This document shows, piece by piece, positions 1 through 7,804 of a stretch of 64,000 nucleotides of DNA (within the stretch, counting starts at the first letter, position 1; every line of letters begins with the position of its first letter). This stretch comes from Hymenobacter jeongseonensis. GTDB lineage: Bacteria > Bacteroidota > Bacteroidia > Cytophagales > Hymenobacteraceae. A program made the position numbers and the translations under genes. The stretch spans positions 434,001 to 498,000 of the forward strand of contig NZ_JADQDQ010000002.1 in NCBI RefSeq assembly GCF_015694725.1, read 5' to 3'. The notes under the pieces were generated by a model. It was given only the letters and a program-made list of their open reading frames with translations, ran no database searches and was not told the origin of the DNA.

Positions 1-1032
1 CGGAAAGCAGCCGCTGCGGCGCTTGAACTCCTCCTCGCCCAGCTCTTCCACGCCCAGCCGCACCATTTCGGCCACGCCCACGGCGCAGAAGCAAGAATCG
101 GCCCCGCCGCTCAAGCTCAGCACAAAGCCGCGGGTGCGAGACTTGCGCATGTAGTCAAACAGGCCCAGGCTCATGGCCTGGTTGAGCTCTTTGTACTCAT
201 CGGGCTCCGCCAGCGGCACTATCTCGGCGGCGGGCGCCAGCTCGGCGGTGAAATCAACGTCCATCCACTCCAAATCCACTTCCTTGAAGCTCAGCAGCTG
301 GTTGCGCAGCAGCAAGTGTCCGTTGCGCGCCACCAGAATCTCCCCGTCGTAGATGATGCGCCCGGCCTCATTGCCCAGCAAATTGGCGTAGAGGTAGGTG
401 CAATTGAACGTGCGCGACGCCTTCATTACCAGTTGGTAGCGCACATCGGTTTTGCTCATGGCAAAGTGGCTGGCCGACGGATTCACAATCAAATCGACCT
501 TGCCCACCAGCCGGCAGGCGGGCCGCACGTCGTCGGGCCGCCACGCGTCTTCGCATATTTCGAAGCCGAAACGCACGTTTTTATGCTCGAAAACCAAGTC
601 GCCCAGCTCCCATTTCTGCCCTTCCCACTCCACGGAGGTGGTTTCGCCCGCCACCCAGGGCTCAAAAAACCGGGTTTCGTAGTGCACCCCGTCGTTGGCC
701 AGAAACTGCTTGGCGGCAAAGCCCAGAATTTCTCCGTCGCGTAGCACGGCCGCCGTGTTGTAGGTGCGCATGTTCAGCCGCACGGGCAGGCCCACCACCA
801 CGCAAATTCCGTGCGTCCACGGCCGCACCTGTTGCAACTGCGCCAGCGCCGCCTCGGGCATCCAGTCGCTCAGAAACAGGTCTTCGCAGCCGTAGCCGGT
901 GAGCGAAAGCTCGGGCAGGCACAGCAGTTCCACGCCGTTTTCCTTCGCCAGTTCAATGGCCGTGCGGATGTTGCGAAGGTTGTGCTCCCAATCGATGGGA
1001 ATCTGGTTGAGGGCGGCACCGGCAATGCGCAT
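1..1032 (-). CDS. nadE: Glutamine-dependent NAD+ synthetase, N-terminal part (cut by window edge)
   Basis: This gene makes NAD+ from nicotinic acid adenine dinucleotide, using ammonia released from glutamine. The visible 344 residues begin MRIAGAALNQIPIDW and read as a nitrilase-type glutaminase domain, with a Glu in LCLPELSLTGYG, a Lys near residue 120 and the catalytic Cys in the FGFEICEDAW segment. The synthetase domain then begins with the P-loop SLSGGADS. The reading frame is open to base 1, so the rest of the synthetase domain lies outside the window. The ATG at 1032 was chosen because the family start motif (MRIA-LNQ) begins there. It lies 111 bp downstream of rnc on the same strand. 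The family call is firm. Confidence 0.93.
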   Translation of the reverse strand, partial: MRIAGAALNQIPIDWEHNLRNIRTAIELAKENGVELLCLPELSLTGYGCEDLFLSDWMPEAALAQLQQVRPWTHGICVVVGLPVRLNMRTYNTAAVLRDGEILGFAAKQFLANDGVHYETRFFEPWVAGETTSVEWEGQKWELGDLVFEHKNVRFGFEICEDAWRPDDVRPACRLVGKVDLIVNPSASHFAMSKTDVRYQLVMKASRTFNCTYLYANLLGNEAGRIIYDGEILVARNGHLLLRNQLLSFKEVDLEWMDVDFTAELAPAAEIVPLAEPDEYKELNQAMSLGLFDYMRKSRTRGFVLSLSGGADSCFCAVGVAEMVRLGVEELGEEEFKRRSGCFP

Positions 1033-1143
1033 AGGTGAAGGGCAAGAATTAGAAGAAAGGACCTGCCAATAACTCAGAATGGCCGAGTCGGGTTGCTACA
1101 CCGTTTCCTCGCCTAGCCCGCACCGCGGGCTGACGACTTTGTT

Positions 1144-1869
1144 TTACGCCACGCCCAACGCCGTCAGCGCCCGGTCGGCGGCTAGCTGCTCGGCCTGCTT
1201 CTTACTCAAGCCCATGCCGGTGGCTACCACTTCCTCGTCCAGCAGCACCGAGGCCGTAAACTCCATCATGCCGCCCGGCCGGGCCTCGCCTGAAATATCG
1301 TAGCGCAGGGTTTTGCCTTGGCGCTGCGCCCACTCCACCAGCTTGCTTTTGAAATTGGCGGTGGTAGTGGTGAGGGTATGAACGTCCACAAAACCTTTTA
1401 CCAAGCGAGTGAGGACAAATTTCCGGGCTGCTTTATACCCCAAGTCTAGGTACACCGCGCCTACCAGCGCTTCCAACGCGTTGCCATTTACGGAGCGCGA
1501 ACGGGCGGCGCGGCCCTGGGCGGCGTCCAGTTGCACCAGCTTATCGAGGCCCAGCTTGAGGGCAATGCCGTTCAGGCTTTCACGGTTCACGATGCGCGAG
1601 CGCATCTCCGTCAGAAAACCTTCCTGCTCGTAGGGATACTTCCGAAAAAGGTATTCGGCCACGACGGTGCCCAGCACGGCATCGCCCAAAAACTCCAGCC
1701 GCTCATTGGTGTGGTGGCGCCCCAGTGCGGGCTGCTGCCGCACCGCCGACGAGTGCGTGAAAGCCAGTCGATACAGCTTCACATTGGTTGGCGTGAGGCC
1801 CGTAACCGTGCTAATTGCCTGGCGGAATGCCTTATCTGAACCAAAAAAACGGGAAACGAAACCGAGCAA
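1144..1869 (-). CDS. rnc: Ribonuclease III
   Basis: This is the double-strand-specific endoribonuclease that processes rRNA precursors and structured mRNAs. The 241-residue protein carries the signature NERLEFLGDAVLG at about residues 55-67, which contains the metal-binding acidic residues. A second acidic helix (ALVGAVYLDLGY) follows, and a C-terminal double-stranded RNA-binding domain begins near residue 165 and ends KKQAEQLAADRAL. No ATG is available near the N-terminus, so the start is the TTG at 1869. That TTG overlaps a TACTTTG sequence resembling a -7 element, so either the start or the promoter reading may need adjusting. It follows fabF and acpP on the same strand, an order common in Bacteroidota, but a palindromic repeat separates it from fabF. 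Confidence 0.93.
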   Translation of the reverse strand: MLGFVSRFFGSDKAFRQAISTVTGLTPTNVKLYRLAFTHSSAVRQQPALGRHHTNERLEFLGDAVLGTVVAEYLFRKYPYEQEGFLTEMRSRIVNRESLNGIALKLGLDKLVQLDAAQGRAARSRSVNGNALEALVGAVYLDLGYKAARKFVLTRLVKGFVDVHTLTTTTANFKSKLVEWAQRQGKTLRYDISGEARPGGMMEFTASVLLDEEVVATGMGLSKKQAEQLAADRALTALGVA

Positions 1870-1913
1870 AGTAGAAGGTGCTAACGCGTAAAAGGGAATT
1901 ATCTTAAAACAAG

Positions 1914-2007
1914 AACGTCATGCTGAGCTGGCCGAAGCATCTCTTCCTCAAAACTAACCAAGATTAGTTGCGCGGTAGAGCTGCTTCGGCCAGCTCAGCA
2001 TGACGTT
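1914..2007. repeat. Dispersed palindrome, type A copy 1 (rnc-fabF gap)
   Basis: A near-perfect inverted repeat with arms of about 31 nt, starting AACGTCATGCTGAGC and closing GCTCAGCATGACGTT, with one arm mismatch. The centre contains CTAACC and GATTAG, a weak second inverted repeat. Same family as the copies at 8456 and 21155. In RNA it would form a strong hairpin between fabF and rnc. No transposase is associated with it. Confidence 0.9.
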
Positions 2008-2038
2008 TTTACTTGTTCAACTGCCGGTTTTGAACCAC

Positions 2039-3289
2039 CTACAGCTTGCGGAATATCACCGAGGTGTTGTGGCCGCCAAAACCAAAGGTGTTGCTCATCG
2101 CAATCTGCACGTCGCGCTCCTGGGCCACGTTCGGCGTAAAATTCAGCGCCTGGTTAATCTCCGGGTCGGGCGTGTGCAGGTTGATGGTGGGCGGCACCAA
2201 GCCGTGGTGCATGGCCATGATGCAGGCCACCGCCTCCACGCCGCCGGCACCGCCCAGCAAGTGGCCGGTCATGCTTTTTGTGGAGGAAATGTTGATTTTC
2301 TCAGCAAATTCGCCAAAAACCTTCTCAATGGCTTTGATTTCGGCGCCGTCGCCGAGGGGCGTGCTGGTGCCGTGCGTGTTGATGTAGTCAACCTCCGCCG
2401 TGGTGATGCCTGCATCGCGCAGGGCGTTTTTCATCACAAGCACCACGCCTTCGCCGCTGGGGTCGGGCGCGGTGATGTGGTAGGCGTCCGATGACATGCC
2501 GCCCCCAATCAGCTCGGCATACATTTTGGCGCCGCGTGCCTTGGCGTGTTCGTATTCTTCGAGCACGAGGGCGCCGGCGCCCTCGCCCAGCACGAAACCG
2601 TCGCGGTCTTTATCGTAGGGCCGCGAAGCCGAAGCCGGGTCGTCGTTGCGCTCGCTCATGGCCTTGAGGGCATTAAAGCCGCCCACGCCCGATTCGGTGA
2701 TGGCCGCTTCGGAGCCGCCCGTCACCATCACATCGGCTAGGCCGAGGCGAATGTTGTTGAACGCAGCAATGATGGAGTCGTTCGACGAGGCACAGGCCGA
2801 AGTGGTGACGAAGTTGGGGCCGCGGAAACCGTTCTTAATGGAAATATTACCCGACGAGGAGTCGGCAATCATGCGCGGGATAAAGAAGGGCGAATAGCGC
2901 GGCGTGCCGTCGCCGCGGCCGAAGGCGATGCATTCTTCCTGCAGCGACTTCAGGCCTCCAATGCCGGAGCCCCAAATCACGCCCACCCGGTCCTTGTCCA
3001 CGCCGCTTTCCAGGATGCCGGAATCGGCAATGGCTTCGTCGGCGGCTACCACCCCAAACTGGGTGAAGAGGTCCATCTTGCGATGCTCCTTGCGGTCAAA
3101 GAAATTATCGGGCTCGTAGCCTTTCACTTCGCAGGCGAAGCGGGTTTTAAACTTGGCCGGGTCGAAGCGGGTGATGGCGGCAGCGCCGCTTGTGCCCGTG
3201 CGCAGGCCTTCCCAGTAAGCTGGGGCAGTATTGCCCAGCGGTGTGATGGCCCCAAGGCCGGTAACAACAACCCGTCGGATGGACGACAT
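2039..3289 (-). CDS. fabF: Beta-ketoacyl-ACP synthase II
   Basis: This is the elongating condensing enzyme of type II fatty acid synthesis, extending acyl-ACP with malonyl-ACP in the cytoplasm. The 416-residue protein has the Cys-His-His triad: Cys166 in TTSACASSN, a His in NTHGTSTPLGD and a His in SMTGHLLGGAGG. I placed the start at the ATG at 3289 (MSSIRRVVVTGLG) and not at a TTG two codons upstream, because the family normally begins this close to RRVVVTG. It lies downstream of acpP with a hairpin between them and has no recognisable -7 element of its own, so it is probably co-transcribed with acpP. Confidence 0.96.
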   Translation of the reverse strand: MSSIRRVVVTGLGAITPLGNTAPAYWEGLRTGTSGAAAITRFDPAKFKTRFACEVKGYEPDNFFDRKEHRKMDLFTQFGVVAADEAIADSGILESGVDKDRVGVIWGSGIGGLKSLQEECIAFGRGDGTPRYSPFFIPRMIADSSSGNISIKNGFRGPNFVTTSACASSNDSIIAAFNNIRLGLADVMVTGGSEAAITESGVGGFNALKAMSERNDDPASASRPYDKDRDGFVLGEGAGALVLEEYEHAKARGAKMYAELIGGGMSSDAYHITAPDPSGEGVVLVMKNALRDAGITTAEVDYINTHGTSTPLGDGAEIKAIEKVFGEFAEKINISSTKSMTGHLLGGAGGVEAVACIMAMHHGLVPPTINLHTPDPEINQALNFTPNVAQERDVQIAMSNTFGFGGHNTSVIFRKL

Positions 3290-3323
3290 AAGCAAACGCC
3301 AATGGCGCGAAATGTGAAGCGGG

Positions 3324-3361
3324 ATAAAACAGCAAAACCGGCCGGCGGCGGGCCGGCCGGT
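3324..3361 (-). terminator. GC-only hairpin plus T-rich tail between acpP and fabF
   Basis: On the minus strand a 10-bp stem (arms 3352-3361 and 3337-3346) with a 5-nt loop is followed by the T-rich stretch TTTTGCTGTTTTAT. It lies after the acpP stop and 48 nt before the fabF start, so it may act as a partial terminator that leaves acpP more highly expressed than fabF. The T-tract is interrupted, so leaky termination is more likely than a full stop. Confidence 0.55.
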
Positions 3362-3454
3362 ATGCCCAGAACTACCTGTTTATTCCGGGCGCAACAAGAA
3401 AGTCGGGTAAAATAGTCCGCTCAAATCCGGCGTTGCGCTCCGAGGTAACAAAAA

Positions 3455-3691
3455 CTATTTAGCGTGCTCTTCGAGGTAGCTGATGGCTTGGCCCACGGTG
3501 CCGATGTTCTCGGCCTGGTCGTCGGGGATGCTCACGTTGAACTCCTTTTCGAACTCCATAATCAGCTCGACGGTGTCCAGCGAGTCAGCACCCAGGTCGT
3601 TGGTGAAGCTGGCTTCGGTGGTAACTTCCGAGGCTTCAACGCCCAGTTTATCAATAATAATGGCCTTTACTTTTTCTGCGATTTCAGACAT
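3455..3691 (-). CDS. acpP: Acyl carrier protein
   Basis: This is the small acidic carrier that holds growing acyl chains on a 4'-phosphopantetheine arm. The 78-residue protein has the attachment motif [10 protein letters not shown] with Ser37 as the modified residue, and the family's usual length and acidity. The ATG at 3691 gives [12 protein letters not shown], matching the conserved N-terminus. It heads the acpP-fabF series. Upstream on the minus strand a TACTTTGC sequence (about 3717-3724) resembles the -7 element seen elsewhere in the window, with one base fewer in the spacer. Confidence 0.97.
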   Translation of the reverse strand: MSEIAEKVKAIIIDKLGVEASEVTTEASFTNDLGADSLDTVELIMEFEKEFNVSIPDDQAENIGTVGQAISYLEEHAK

Positions 3692-3819
3692 TTCCGTGGG
3701 GTTTAGGGAAAACTACGGCGCAAAGTAACGAGAGATTTTCCAACTAACCCACGCCCGCACTTCCCAATTGCGGGTATAAGATTATGGCGGCGGGTCTAGT
3801 AGCGCCCCCTTGCAAGCCG

Positions 3820-3827
3820 TAGCTTTG
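3820..3827 (+). promoter_or_regulatory. -7 element TAGCTTTG before the IPExxxVDY gene
   Basis: This exactly matches the Bacteroidota -7 consensus TAnnTTTG, 36 bp before the start of the next gene. No TTG is found at the expected 19-21 bp upstream spacing. A small CCCGC/GCGGG hairpin lies in the short leader. Confidence 0.45.
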
Positions 3828-3863
3828 CCCTGCCCGCTTGGCGGGTGCCCTATCCGCGGCCTT

Positions 3864-4292
3864 ATGAAGACTTTCACCCTCGACGTTGATTACGAGTGCG
3901 ACTTTGCCCTGTTTGGGCTCGTCAGCAGCACCCGCGACTATACCCTGGCCTGGACCCTGAACCGGGCCCTGCGCCTGCGCCTCATCAAGCAACCCGAGCT
4001 CCTGCTCAACTTGCTCAGCCGGGGCCGCCTGGTATTCACGCACTACCTGCACGCTACCGAAACGCTTACTTTTCGCCTGCTGCGCAACCGCTCCATTGCG
4101 CCCTCTAACTTAAAAAAGCCGTTCTTAGCCCCCGATATTAAAGAATACGACTATCTGCTGGCCGTCAGCAACGGTTGCGGAGCCCTGGCCGATGAAGAAT
4201 TGATGCAACAACTAACAGCTTTGGAGGCCGTGCAGTACGTGTGTCAGTTTGACCCAAATACGCTGAAATATAAGGAAAATTTAATTCTGTAA
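3864..4292 (+). CDS. IPExxxVDY-family protein
   Basis: A 142-residue protein of a small family restricted to Bacteroidota and named for a motif near its C-terminus. Here that motif has diverged to PDIKEYDYLLAV. The function is unknown. The start MKTFTLDVDYECDFAL was chosen because it matches the usual N-terminal strand (xxxLDxDYDFxLxGI) and because a -7 element lies 36 bp upstream. The family is often found next to pyruvate kinase, as here. No signal peptide or membrane segment is visible, so it is probably cytoplasmic. Family assignment rests on the motif, length and neighbourhood. Confidence 0.75.
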   Translation: MKTFTLDVDYECDFALFGLVSSTRDYTLAWTLNRALRLRLIKQPELLLNLLSRGRLVFTHYLHATETLTFRLLRNRSIAPSNLKKPFLAPDIKEYDYLLAVSNGCGALADEELMQQLTALEAVQYVCQFDPNTLKYKENLIL

Positions 4293-4303
4293 TCTCCTCA
4301 TAA

Positions 4304-4452
4304 TTCTCCTTCCAGTCCCCGGAAGGGAATGCTTGCGCAAAGCGCAGGCTGGTACCGTTGAATCATTGCCCGACCCAGGGCAGAACCGTTCGCAGGAATT
4401 GTTCGCTCTTCGGTCAACCAGTTCAACGGCCCTCGTTTCAGCTTCGCTGGAA
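4304..4452 (+). ncRNA. Candidate structured RNA or leader before pyk
   Basis: This non-coding stretch can fold into a nested structure. The closing stem is TTCCAG (4310-4315) with CTGGAA (4447-4452). An inner stem is CCGTTGAA (4355-4362) with TTCAACGG (4422-4429). Two hairpins form inside: GCTTGCGC/GCGCAGGC (4331-4348) and TGCCC/GGGCA (4367-4382). A terminator-like hairpin with a T-run follows at 4456-4486. The 5' segment TCTCCTT (4305-4311) duplicates the terminator's left arm (4458-4464), so it could compete for the same right arm. It may be a pyk attenuator or an independent small RNA such as a 6S-like RNA. I could not match it to a named family, and no promoter was identified. Confidence 0.4.
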
Positions 4453-4455
4453 CAT

Positions 4456-4486
4456 CCTCTCCTTACCAAAGGAGGGGAGTTTTTTT
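4456..4486 (+). terminator. Intrinsic terminator 20 bp before pyk
   Basis: A CTCTCCTT/AAGGAGGGGAG hairpin is followed by a run of seven T. It ends only 20 bp before the pyk ATG, with no -7 element in between. It therefore terminates either the upstream gene or RNA, or part of pyk transcription itself. The stem contains a wobble pair. Confidence 0.65.
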
Positions 4487-4505
4487 GTAATCAACCCCCC
4501 AATAC

Positions 4506-5945
4506 ATGGAAAATCGTCCTGCCTTTAACAAAACCAAAATCGTGGCCACGGTAGGCCCCGCTTCCAATACATACGAACGCCTCGGCACGCTTATCCGGGA
4601 AGGAGTCGACGTATTTCGCCTCAACTTCTCGCACGGTTCTTACGAAGACCACCTCTCGGTTATCCATACTGTGCAGCGGCTAAACAAGGACATGCGCACC
4701 TCAGTGGGCCTGCTACAGGACTTGCAGGGACCAAAGATTCGTTTGGGCGAAGTTGAGGGCGGCGGGGTTGAAATCAAGGCAGGCGACAAAATCAAGCTGG
4801 TGTGCGGCGAGAAGGAAATCAGCACGGCCACGCGCCTGAGCACGATTTACTTGGGCCTGGCCCGCGACGTGAAAGCCGGCGACATGATTCTTATCGACGA
4901 CGGCAAAATCGAGCTGAAAGTCCTCGCTACCGACCGCGACCAGGAAGTGGACGTGGAAGTAATCTACGGCGGCCTCGTGAAGCCCCGCAAAGGCATCAAC
5001 TTGCCCGATTCTGAAGTGTCGGCTCCGTCGATGACGGAAAAGGACATGGAAGACCTGCAGTTTGGCCTGGCCAACGACGTGGACTGGGTAGCCCTCAGCT
5101 TTGCCCGCAAAGCCGATGACATCCTGTTCATCAAAAAACTGATTGCGGAGGCCGGCAAAAAAACCCGCGTAGTGGCCAAAATTGAAACGCCCGACGGCCT
5201 GCGTAACATCGACGAAATCATTGCCGTCACCGACGCCGTGATGGTGGCCCGCGGCGACCTCGGCGTGGAAGTGAAGATGGAGGAGGTGCCAATGGCCCAG
5301 AAGATGATTATTGCCAAGTGCAACGCGGCCGGCAAGCCCGTTATCGTGGCCACCCAAATGATGGAAAGCATGATTACGGCCCCGCGCCCCACGCGTGCCG
5401 AAACCAGCGACGTAGCCAACGCCGTGCTCGACGGTGCCGATGCGGTGATGCTCTCTGCCGAAACCGCCGTGGGCGCCTACCCCGCCGAGGTAATCCGTTC
5501 CATGGTGGGCACCATTCTGAGCGTGGAAAGCCGCAGCCCGCAGTTGTTCCATAAGTGGTGGCCCATCGACCCTGCCGGCGCCAATTTCATGGCCGACAGC
5601 GTGCTCTCGGCCGCTTGTCACTTGGCGAAGAACACGGGCTCCAAAGCCATCACGGGCATGACCCACAACGGCTACACGGCCTTCCAGCTGGCCAAGTACC
5701 GTCCCAAAGCCAACATCTTTATTTTCACCGATAACCGCCCGCTGCTCACCTCCCTGAGCTTGGTGTGGGGCGTCCGCGGCTTTTACTACGACCGCCTCAT
5801 CAGCACAGACAGCACCGTGGCCGATATCCGCTACGTCCTCACCACTACCGGCCATTTGGAGGCCGGCGATGTCTTCATCAACACCGGCTCAATGCCGATT
5901 CAGGATAAAGGCAAAGCCAACATGGTGAAGGTGAGCGTAGCGTAA
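4506..5945 (+). CDS. pyk: Pyruvate kinase
   Basis: This enzyme converts phosphoenolpyruvate and ADP to pyruvate and ATP in the last step of glycolysis. The 479-residue protein has the N-terminal NKTKIVATVGPAS strand, the NFSHG motif, the phosphate- and metal-binding Lys-Glu region VAKIETPDGLRNIDEI, MVARGDLGVEV, and the TQMMESMI and RAETSDVANAVLDGADAVML signatures, in the expected order. The C-terminal domain is present. The structured region and terminator directly upstream suggest possible control in the leader. It is followed by a very long bidirectional terminator. Confidence 0.97.
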   Translation: MENRPAFNKTKIVATVGPASNTYERLGTLIREGVDVFRLNFSHGSYEDHLSVIHTVQRLNKDMRTSVGLLQDLQGPKIRLGEVEGGGVEIKAGDKIKLVCGEKEISTATRLSTIYLGLARDVKAGDMILIDDGKIELKVLATDRDQEVDVEVIYGGLVKPRKGINLPDSEVSAPSMTEKDMEDLQFGLANDVDWVALSFARKADDILFIKKLIAEAGKKTRVVAKIETPDGLRNIDEIIAVTDAVMVARGDLGVEVKMEEVPMAQKMIIAKCNAAGKPVIVATQMMESMITAPRPTRAETSDVANAVLDGADAVMLSAETAVGAYPAEVIRSMVGTILSVESRSPQLFHKWWPIDPAGANFMADSVLSAACHLAKNTGSKAITGMTHNGYTAFQLAKYRPKANIFIFTDNRPLLTSLSLVWGVRGFYYDRLISTDSTVADIRYVLTTTGHLEAGDVFINTGSMPIQDKGKANMVKVSVA

Positions 5946-5978
5946 CCTTCTGTTGTTTGTGCGCCGTAATTGTTTATA

Positions 5979-6044
5979 CAACTGCGAGGCAAGAAAAAGG
6001 CTCCACCCGCATATGGGTGGAGCCTTTTTCTTGCCTCGCAGTTG
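5979..6044. terminator. Bidirectional terminator with 30-bp perfect stem (pyk/rpsT)
   Basis: The arms 5979-6008 and 6015-6044 are perfectly complementary over 30 nt around a 6-nt loop. The stem includes an AAAAA block and its TTTTT partner, so it can serve as a terminator on both strands, but the pairing extends 11-12 bp beyond the A/T tracts. It separates the convergent pyk and rpsT. The following 158 bases up to the next terminator show no gene. Confidence 0.85.
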
Positions 6045-6202
6045 GTAAGTACAACGATTATCCCAAGCTCACGCCCGCGTCGAATGGCTTAGGCGAAAGC
6101 CTTCCCTAATCGGTTTCCTGAGCTTTCGAAGATTGCACCAGCGGCGCATGGCGCTAATCATTGCTGAAAACAGCTTCCAAAGCATGCTTTAAGCCAAATG
6201 CA

Positions 6203-6234
6203 AAAAGCCCTGCTCGTTGCGGAGCAGGGCTTTT
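6203..6234 (-). terminator. Terminator of rpsT
   Basis: A 13-bp perfect stem (6203-6215 with 6222-6234) contains AAAA and TTTT ends, located 64 bp past the rpsT stop on the minus strand. Confidence 0.8.
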
Positions 6235-6297
6235 GTAAAGAGCGTAGAACCAGACCTTGGGGCGGCGCAGTCTGGCCCTACTAAACTCGTCTCGCAC

Positions 6298-6549
6298 TTA
6301 GAGCGCGTTGACGAGCTTTGTCAGCTTGCTTTTGTTATTAGCAGCTTTGTTCTTGTGGATGATGTTCTTTTTGGCCAAACGGTCCAACATCGACGACACT
6401 TTCTTCAGCAGCTCCTGAGCGGCCGTTTTGTCAGTGGCTTCGCGCAGGCGCTTGATAGCTGTACGAGTGGATTTGTGCTGGTAACGGTTCAACACGCGCT
6501 TAGCTTCGTTGCTGCGGATGCGTTTGAGGGCCGACTTATGGTTTGCCAT
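6298..6549 (-). CDS. rpsT: 30S ribosomal protein S20
   Basis: This small basic protein binds the 5' domain of 16S rRNA. It has 83 residues, starts MANHKSALKRIRSNEAKRV, is rich in Lys, Arg and Ala, and ends KSKLTKLVNAL, as expected for the family. It stands alone with its own near-ideal promoter upstream and its own terminator downstream. Confidence 0.97.
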   Translation of the reverse strand: MANHKSALKRIRSNEAKRVLNRYQHKSTRTAIKRLREATDKTAAQELLKKVSSMLDRLAKKNIIHKNKAANNKSKLTKLVNAL

Positions 6550-6598
6550 GAGTTGGAATATATGGGAGCGTTATGCTTGAGTTCTGTGTTTGGGAGGG

Positions 6599-6629
6599 CA
6601 AAGGTACGAACCTGCTCGGCAATATCAAA
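6599..6629 (-). promoter_or_regulatory. Bacteroidota-type promoter of rpsT
   Basis: On the minus strand a TTTG (6629-6626) is followed after 19 nt by TACCTTTG (6606-6599). This matches the TTG/TAnnTTTG promoter with ideal spacing. The leader to the rpsT start is about 45 nt. Confidence 0.8.
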
Positions 6630-6790
6630 CCATGTTGGCAAAAATATTGAGGGGAAGCCCATTGGCCAACGGCAACGCCGCCAGGTCTAAGTAGCCCAAA
6701 CTAAAATTAGTATGCATGCCGATTATGTGCGAACTTTACTACCTATCCTTTCCCACCATTGCGCAGCTACTTTGTTAACCTATCCGCGCC

Positions 6791-7777
6791 ATGCCACTCG
6801 TATCCGAATCCCGCTATCAGCCGCCGTTTTACCTCTTTAACGGCCACCTCCAAACCATAGTACCCAGCCTGTGGCGCACCGTGCCCGACGTAGCCTACCA
6901 GCGCGAACGGCTGGAGCTGCCCGACGGCGATTTTCTGAACATCGACTGGAGCCGCTTGCCCGCAATGCGCCCCACCGATGGCTTGGCTATTGTCTCGCAC
7001 GGCCTCGAAGGCGACGCTTCGCGGCCCTACATGCGCGGCATGGTGCGCGCCCTCAACCGCGCCGGCCTCGACGCGCTGGCGTGGAACTACCGCAGCTGCG
7101 GCGGCGAGATGAACCGCCTGCTCCGCTCCTACCACCTCGGCGACACCGATGACCTCGACCTGGTGCTGCGCCACGCGCTGGCTACCGGACGCTACCAGCG
7201 GGTGTACCTCGTGGGTTTTAGCGCCGGCGGCAACGTGACGCTGAAGTATCTGGGCGAGGCCTCTGAGCGGGTACCCACAGAGGTGAAGCGAGCTGCCGTT
7301 TTCTCGGTACCGACCGATTTGCAGGCCAGCTCGGTGCACATTAGCCGCCCCCAAAACCAAGTGTACCTGCGGCGCTTTCTAAAATCATTGCGCTTGAAGG
7401 TGCGGGCCAAAGCCGAGCTGCTGCCGGGGCAAGTTGACTTGAATGGCATTGAGGAGCTACGCGACTTTCAGGAATTCGACAGCCGCTACACCGCCCCCAT
7501 GCACGGGTTCGACTCGGCCGATGCCTACTACCAGCACGCCAGCTCGGGACGCTACCTGAGCGGCATTCAGGTACCCACGCTGCTTGTAAATGCGCAGAAC
7601 GACCCGTTTTTACCGGCCTCTTGCTTCCCCCGGGAAGTGGCGGCCAGTTCGCCGTTTGTGTTTTTGGAAACGCCGCCAGAAGGCGGGCACGTGGGCTTTC
7701 CGGAAGGCTCGCCCGATGGCGAGTACTACTCGGAACGGCGGGCGGTGGAGTTCCTGACGGCCGAAGTGCCGGCGTAA
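6791..7777 (+). CDS. YheT-type alpha/beta hydrolase
   Basis: A 328-residue cytoplasmic hydrolase of the YheT-like branch of the alpha/beta-hydrolase fold. The N-terminus YQPPFYLFNGHLQTIVPSL is characteristic of that group. HGLEGD forms the oxyanion region, GFSAGG is the nucleophile elbow (Ser), an acidic residue lies in VNAQNDPFLP, and a His in EGGHVGF completes a triad. The substrate is unknown; related proteins are annotated as esterases or lipases. A TACTTTG sequence about 20 bp before the start may be its -7 element. It converges on rsmG with 27 bp between the stops. Confidence 0.88.
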   Translation: MPLVSESRYQPPFYLFNGHLQTIVPSLWRTVPDVAYQRERLELPDGDFLNIDWSRLPAMRPTDGLAIVSHGLEGDASRPYMRGMVRALNRAGLDALAWNYRSCGGEMNRLLRSYHLGDTDDLDLVLRHALATGRYQRVYLVGFSAGGNVTLKYLGEASERVPTEVKRAAVFSVPTDLQASSVHISRPQNQVYLRRFLKSLRLKVRAKAELLPGQVDLNGIEELRDFQEFDSRYTAPMHGFDSADAYYQHASSGRYLSGIQVPTLLVNAQNDPFLPASCFPREVAASSPFVFLETPPEGGHVGFPEGSPDGEYYSERRAVEFLTAEVPA

Positions 7778-7804
7778 CCACGCCTTGCTTGACCAGGGCG
7801 TTTG

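Noticed and set aside
4319-4332. GGAAGG motif upstream of pyk as a signal recognition particle RNA
   Set aside because: The motif lacks the conserved tetraloop context and the AGCAG partner strand of 4.5S RNA.
4713-5855. Long minus-strand open frame (380 codons) opposite pyk
   Set aside because: Antisense of a well-conserved gene in a high-GC genome; the translation is His/Gly/Val-rich with no motifs. Similar long antisense frames opposite typA (31143-32174), the RND adaptor and pump (57145-58392 and 58477-59730) and the PLP enzyme (18609-19832) were rejected for the same reason.
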